From: Microbacteriaceae bacterium
Lineage (GTDB): Bacteria > Actinomycetota > Actinomycetes > Actinomycetales > Microbacteriaceae
Assembly: GCA_027490915.1 (NCBI GenBank)
Contig: JAIXXG010000072.1
Span: forward strand, 1 to 32,461
Length of the DNA: 32,461 nucleotides
Reading direction: 5' to 3'
The notes under the pieces are model-generated. The model was not told the origin of the DNA, ran no database searches, and was given only the letters and a program-made list of their open reading frames with translations. Made by a program: the position numbers and the translations under genes. This document shows positions 29,933-32,461 of the stretch, in pieces; position 1 is the first letter of the stretch; every line of letters begins with the position of its first letter.

Positions 29933-31212
29933 GCGGTCTTCCCTTCGATGGTGGCGAACACGGGGGCGCTCGTGATGCTCTCCGGCAGGCGGTGGCCCAT
30001 GCGGTCGCGCTTCGCGCTGAGGTAGCCCTCGTTGTCGTCGCCGACACCCACCACGAGCGGCACGAGCGCGCTCACCTCGACACCGTACTGGGTCAGCTGG
30101 CGCTGCTTCTCGGGGTTGTTGCTCAGCAGGCGCACGCGCGTCACGCCGAGATCGCGCAGCATGTCGCTCGCGGCCTCGTAGTCGCGCGCGTCGGCCGGCA
30201 GGCCGAGAGCGAGGTTGGCGTCGAGGGTGTCGTAGCCGTCCTCCTGCAGGCGGTAGGCCTTGAGCTTGTTGATGAGCCCGATCCCTCGGCCCTCGTGGCC
30301 GCGCATGTAGAGCACCGCTCCGCCCTGGCGCTGGATGACGTCGAGCGCGGCGTCGAGCTGCGGCCCGCACTCGCACTTGAGCGAGCCGAACGCTTCACCC
30401 GTGAGGCACTCGGAGTGCACGCGCACGATCATGTCGTCGTGGGGCATCCCGCTGACGATCGCCACGTGGTCGGCGCCCGTCTTGCGGTCGCGGTAGGCGC
30501 GCATCGAGAACGGGCCGTGCGTGGTCGGAACGGTCGTCGCCACCTCGAAGGTCACGCTGCTCGCGCGCTCGCCGGTGCGACCGGGCGACGCCGCGGCGAA
30601 GTCCTCGCCCGACTCGAGGTAGGCGATGAGGTCGACGATCGTGATGACGACGACGCCCTCCTGCTCGCCAAAGCGGATGAGCTCGGGAAGGCGCATCATG
30701 TCGCCCTCGTCGGTGACGACCTCGCCGATCGCCGCGACCGGCTGCAGGCCGGCCAGGCGCATGAGCTCGACGGCCGCCTCGGTGTGCCCGGCGCGCTCGC
30801 GCACGCCGCCGTCGACGGCGCGCAGCGGCAGGATGTGGCCGGGGCGGATGAGGCGGGCCGGGGTCGCCGTCGGGTCGGCGAGCACACGCAGGGTGTGCGC
30901 GCGGTCGCCTGCGCTGATGCCGGTCGTGATGCGGTCTGCGGCGTCGACGGTGATCGTGTAGGCGGTCTGCCGCGGGTCTTGGTTGTCGGTGACCATGAGC
31001 GGCAGGTCGAGCCGGTCGGCGACCTCGTTGGTCATCGGCGCGCACAGGAAGCCGCTCGTGTGGCGGATCGTCCAGGCGATCCACTGCGGCGTGGCGAGCT
31101 CGGCCGAGATGATGACGTCGCCCTCGTTCTCGCGGCTCTCGTCGTCGGCGACGAGCACCGGCTTGCCCTCGCGCAGCGCGGCCAGGGCCTGGGGGATGGT
31201 TCCGATGCTCAT
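29929..31212 (-). CDS. ribBA: Bifunctional 3,4-dihydroxy-2-butanone 4-phosphate synthase / GTP cyclohydrolase II
   Basis: The protein has 427 residues. The RibB half (1-205) has [12 protein letters not shown] (acidic metal site), HTSGF and [15 protein letters not shown]. The RibA half (about 210-415) has the zinc cysteines in [16 protein letters not shown], the [13 protein letters not shown] motif and the RLLSNNPEK region. It makes both starting units of riboflavin, from ribulose 5-phosphate and from GTP. The ATG overlaps the ribE stop and its own stop overlaps the ribH start, so translation is coupled along the operon. Confidence 0.97.
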   Translation of the reverse strand: MSIGTIPQALAALREGKPVLVADDESRENEGDVIISAELATPQWIAWTIRHTSGFLCAPMTNEVADRLDLPLMVTDNQDPRQTAYTITVDAADRITTGISAGDRAHTLRVLADPTATPARLIRPGHILPLRAVDGGVRERAGHTEAAVELMRLAGLQPVAAIGEVVTDEGDMMRLPELIRFGEQEGVVVITIVDLIAYLESGEDFAAASPGRTGERASSVTFEVATTVPTTHGPFSMRAYRDRKTGADHVAIVSGMPHDDMIVRVHSECLTGEAFGSLKCECGPQLDAALDVIQRQGGAVLYMRGHEGRGIGLINKLKAYRLQEDGYDTLDANLALGLPADARDYEAASDMLRDLGVTRVRLLSNNPEKQRQLTQYGVEVSALVPLVVGVGDDNEGYLSAKRDRMGHRLPESITSAPVFATIEGKTA

Positions 31213-31826
31213 GACAGGGTCCTTCCGTCAGCGGTGGCGCCGAATCGCACCAGCCGTGCTACATGTCGAGCGAGGATGTCGGTCTCGAGGTTGGCGGTGT
31301 CGCCGACCTGCTTGCGGCCGAGGGTGGTCACGGCGAGCGTCTCCGGGATGAGCGAGACCTCGAACCAGTCGTCGCCGGCCGCGCTCACGGTGAGGCTGAC
31401 GCCGTCGACCGCGATCGAGCCCTTGTCGACGACGAGGGGGGCGTGCGCGGCGTCGAGCGAGAACCGCAGCACGCGCCAGGCGTCCTGCTGCCGCACCTCG
31501 AGCACCGTCGTGGTGCCGTCGATGTGGCCCTGCACGATGTGCCCGCCGAGGCGGTCGCCGACGGCGGCGGCGCGCTCGAGGTTGACGGGCTCGCCCTCGG
31601 ACCAGGTGCTGACCGTGCTCATGGCGATGGTCTGCCCCATGACGTCGGCGGTGAACCAGTCGTCGCCCTGCTCGATCACGGTGAGGCACACGCCGTTGAC
31701 CGCGATCGAGTCGCCGTGGGCGGCGTCGCTGACCACGAGCGGGCCGCGCACGGTCAGCCGGGCCGCGTCGCCGCGGGGCTCCCAGCGCACCACGGCGCCC
31801 AGTTCTTCGATGAGTCCGGTGAACAT
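31209..31826 (-). CDS. ribE: Riboflavin synthase alpha chain
   Basis: The protein has 205 residues in two homologous lumazine-binding beta-barrels (about 1-95 and 96-190). It begins MFTGLIEELG, with NGVCLTV in the first barrel and DGVSLTV in the second, and GGHIVQGHIDG at the junction. It dismutates two molecules of lumazine to riboflavin. ATG at 31826 follows the ribD stop by 2 bases and is preceded by GGAGGT, which overlaps the end of ribD. Some annotations call this gene ribC. Confidence 0.96.
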   Translation of the reverse strand: MFTGLIEELGAVVRWEPRGDAARLTVRGPLVVSDAAHGDSIAVNGVCLTVIEQGDDWFTADVMGQTIAMSTVSTWSEGEPVNLERAAAVGDRLGGHIVQGHIDGTTTVLEVRQQDAWRVLRFSLDAAHAPLVVDKGSIAVDGVSLTVSAAGDDWFEVSLIPETLAVTTLGRKQVGDTANLETDILARHVARLVRFGATADGRTLS

Positions 31827-31828
31827 GG

Positions 31829-32461
31829 TCAGTGACCTCCAGGGGTGGACGTGGCGGTGCCGCGGGGGCGGGCGACGACGAGCAGGTCGTCGCCGAGCGT
31901 CTCGACGCGGTGGATGCGGAGCCGATGCACCTCGCTCATCGTCGACACCCCCAGCTCGTCCAGGGCGACCTTCGGCCCTCCGATGAGCATCGGCGCGAGG
32001 TACACCAGCACCTCGTCGGCGAGCCCGGCGCGCAGGAACGCGCTGGCCAGGGTCGGGCCGCCCTCGACGTAGAGCCGGCGGATGCCGCGCTCGGCGAGGT
32101 GCGCGAGCCCCGCATCCAGGTCGCGGTGCCCCAGCTCGATGAGGCCGGCGGGGTGCTCGCGCAGGCGCGCGCCGGGCGGCACCGGGGTCGTGCCGAACAC
32201 GACCGGGATCGGCTGGTGCGGCAGCAGCTCGCCGCCGTCGCCGCGCGCGGTCAGGGTGGGGTCGTCGGCGAGCACCGTGCCGGTGCCGACGGCGATCGCG
32301 TCGTGGGCGGCGCGCTGCTCGTGCACGCGCTGGCGGGCCGCGGTGCCGGTGATCCACTGGCTGGTGCCGTCGGCGGCGGCGGCGCGGCCGTCGAGGCTCG
32401 AGGCCCACTTGACGGTGACGAAGGGGCGGCCGAGGCGCACGCTCGTGAGCCAGGGGCGCAG
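31829..32461 (-). CDS. ribD: Riboflavin biosynthesis protein RibD, reductase domain (partial)
   Basis: The last 211 codons are present and the frame is open through the right edge. The segment begins SVRLGRPFVTVKWASSLDGR, the conserved junction into the C-terminal reductase domain, and contains DDPTLTAR and LYVEGGPTLASAFL, which bind NADPH and substrate. The N-terminal deaminase half lies beyond the window. The ATG at 32440 is internal and is not used as a start. It is the first visible gene of the rib operon. An FMN riboswitch, if present, would be further right, so it cannot be checked here. Confidence 0.95.
   Translation of the reverse strand: MRPWLTSVRLGRPFVTVKWASSLDGRAAAADGTSQWITGTAARQRVHEQRAAHDAIAVGTGTVLADDPTLTARGDGGELLPHQPIPVVFGTTPVPPGARLREHPAGLIELGHRDLDAGLAHLAERGIRRLYVEGGPTLASAFLRAGLADEVLVYLAPMLIGGPKVALDELGVSTMSEVHRLRIHRVETLGDDLLVVARPRGTATSTPGGH

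Overview
The window is very GC-rich, coding-dense DNA with GTG starts, short -10 boxes of the TANNNT type and apparent leaderless genes. Together with MsiK-type, DUF4032, split transhydrogenase and FCD-GntR genes, this points to a high-GC Gram-positive actinobacterium, most likely Micrococcales and plausibly Microbacteriaceae. The lineage is an inference from gene content and style. There is no integrase, transposase, phage gene, CRISPR array or rRNA.

Region 1 (1-8987) looks like a catabolic locus. It has a lipoprotein sugar-type substrate-binding protein (cut by the window edge), a divergent creatinase/aminopeptidase-P-fold (M24) hydrolase, a 3-hydroxyisobutyrate-dehydrogenase-like reductase, an XRE-cupin regulator, an FCD-GntR regulator co-transcribed with a VOC (glyoxalase-fold) enzyme, and a divergent two-gene 2-oxoacid dehydrogenase (fused E1 alpha-beta plus E2, no E3). 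Between VOC-gntR and E1-E2 lie two matching palindromes, 63 bp apart, each placed on one of the two divergent promoters. The substrate cannot be read from the sequence. Region 2 (9113-11957) encodes the three-subunit proton-translocating NAD(P) transhydrogenase.

Region 3 (11961-14482, minus) has a DUF4032 kinase-fold protein and a stand-alone MsiK/UgpC-type sugar-importer ATPase. Region 4 (14684-17764) has a membrane-anchored DsbA-like thioredoxin-fold protein, tRNA-Thr(UGU) with its terminator, and two tandem secreted CAP-like proteins. Their C-terminal domains are about 91% identical while their N-terminal halves are unrelated. Region 5 (17853-21251) has a Gfo/Idh/MocA oxidoreductase, a PBP4-type D,D-carboxypeptidase and a nicotinamidase.

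Region 6 (21280-27087) is transport: a one-polypeptide ABC exporter, a NodIJ-like ABC-2 exporter operon (ATPase plus two permeases) and an MFS transporter. Region 7 (27201-29228) is a secreted modular beta-amylase with a perfect LacI-type operator on its promoter. Region 8 (29462-32461) is the riboflavin operon ribD-ribE-ribBA-ribH on the minus strand, with ribD cut by the window edge. No gene-free stretch exceeds 300 bases.
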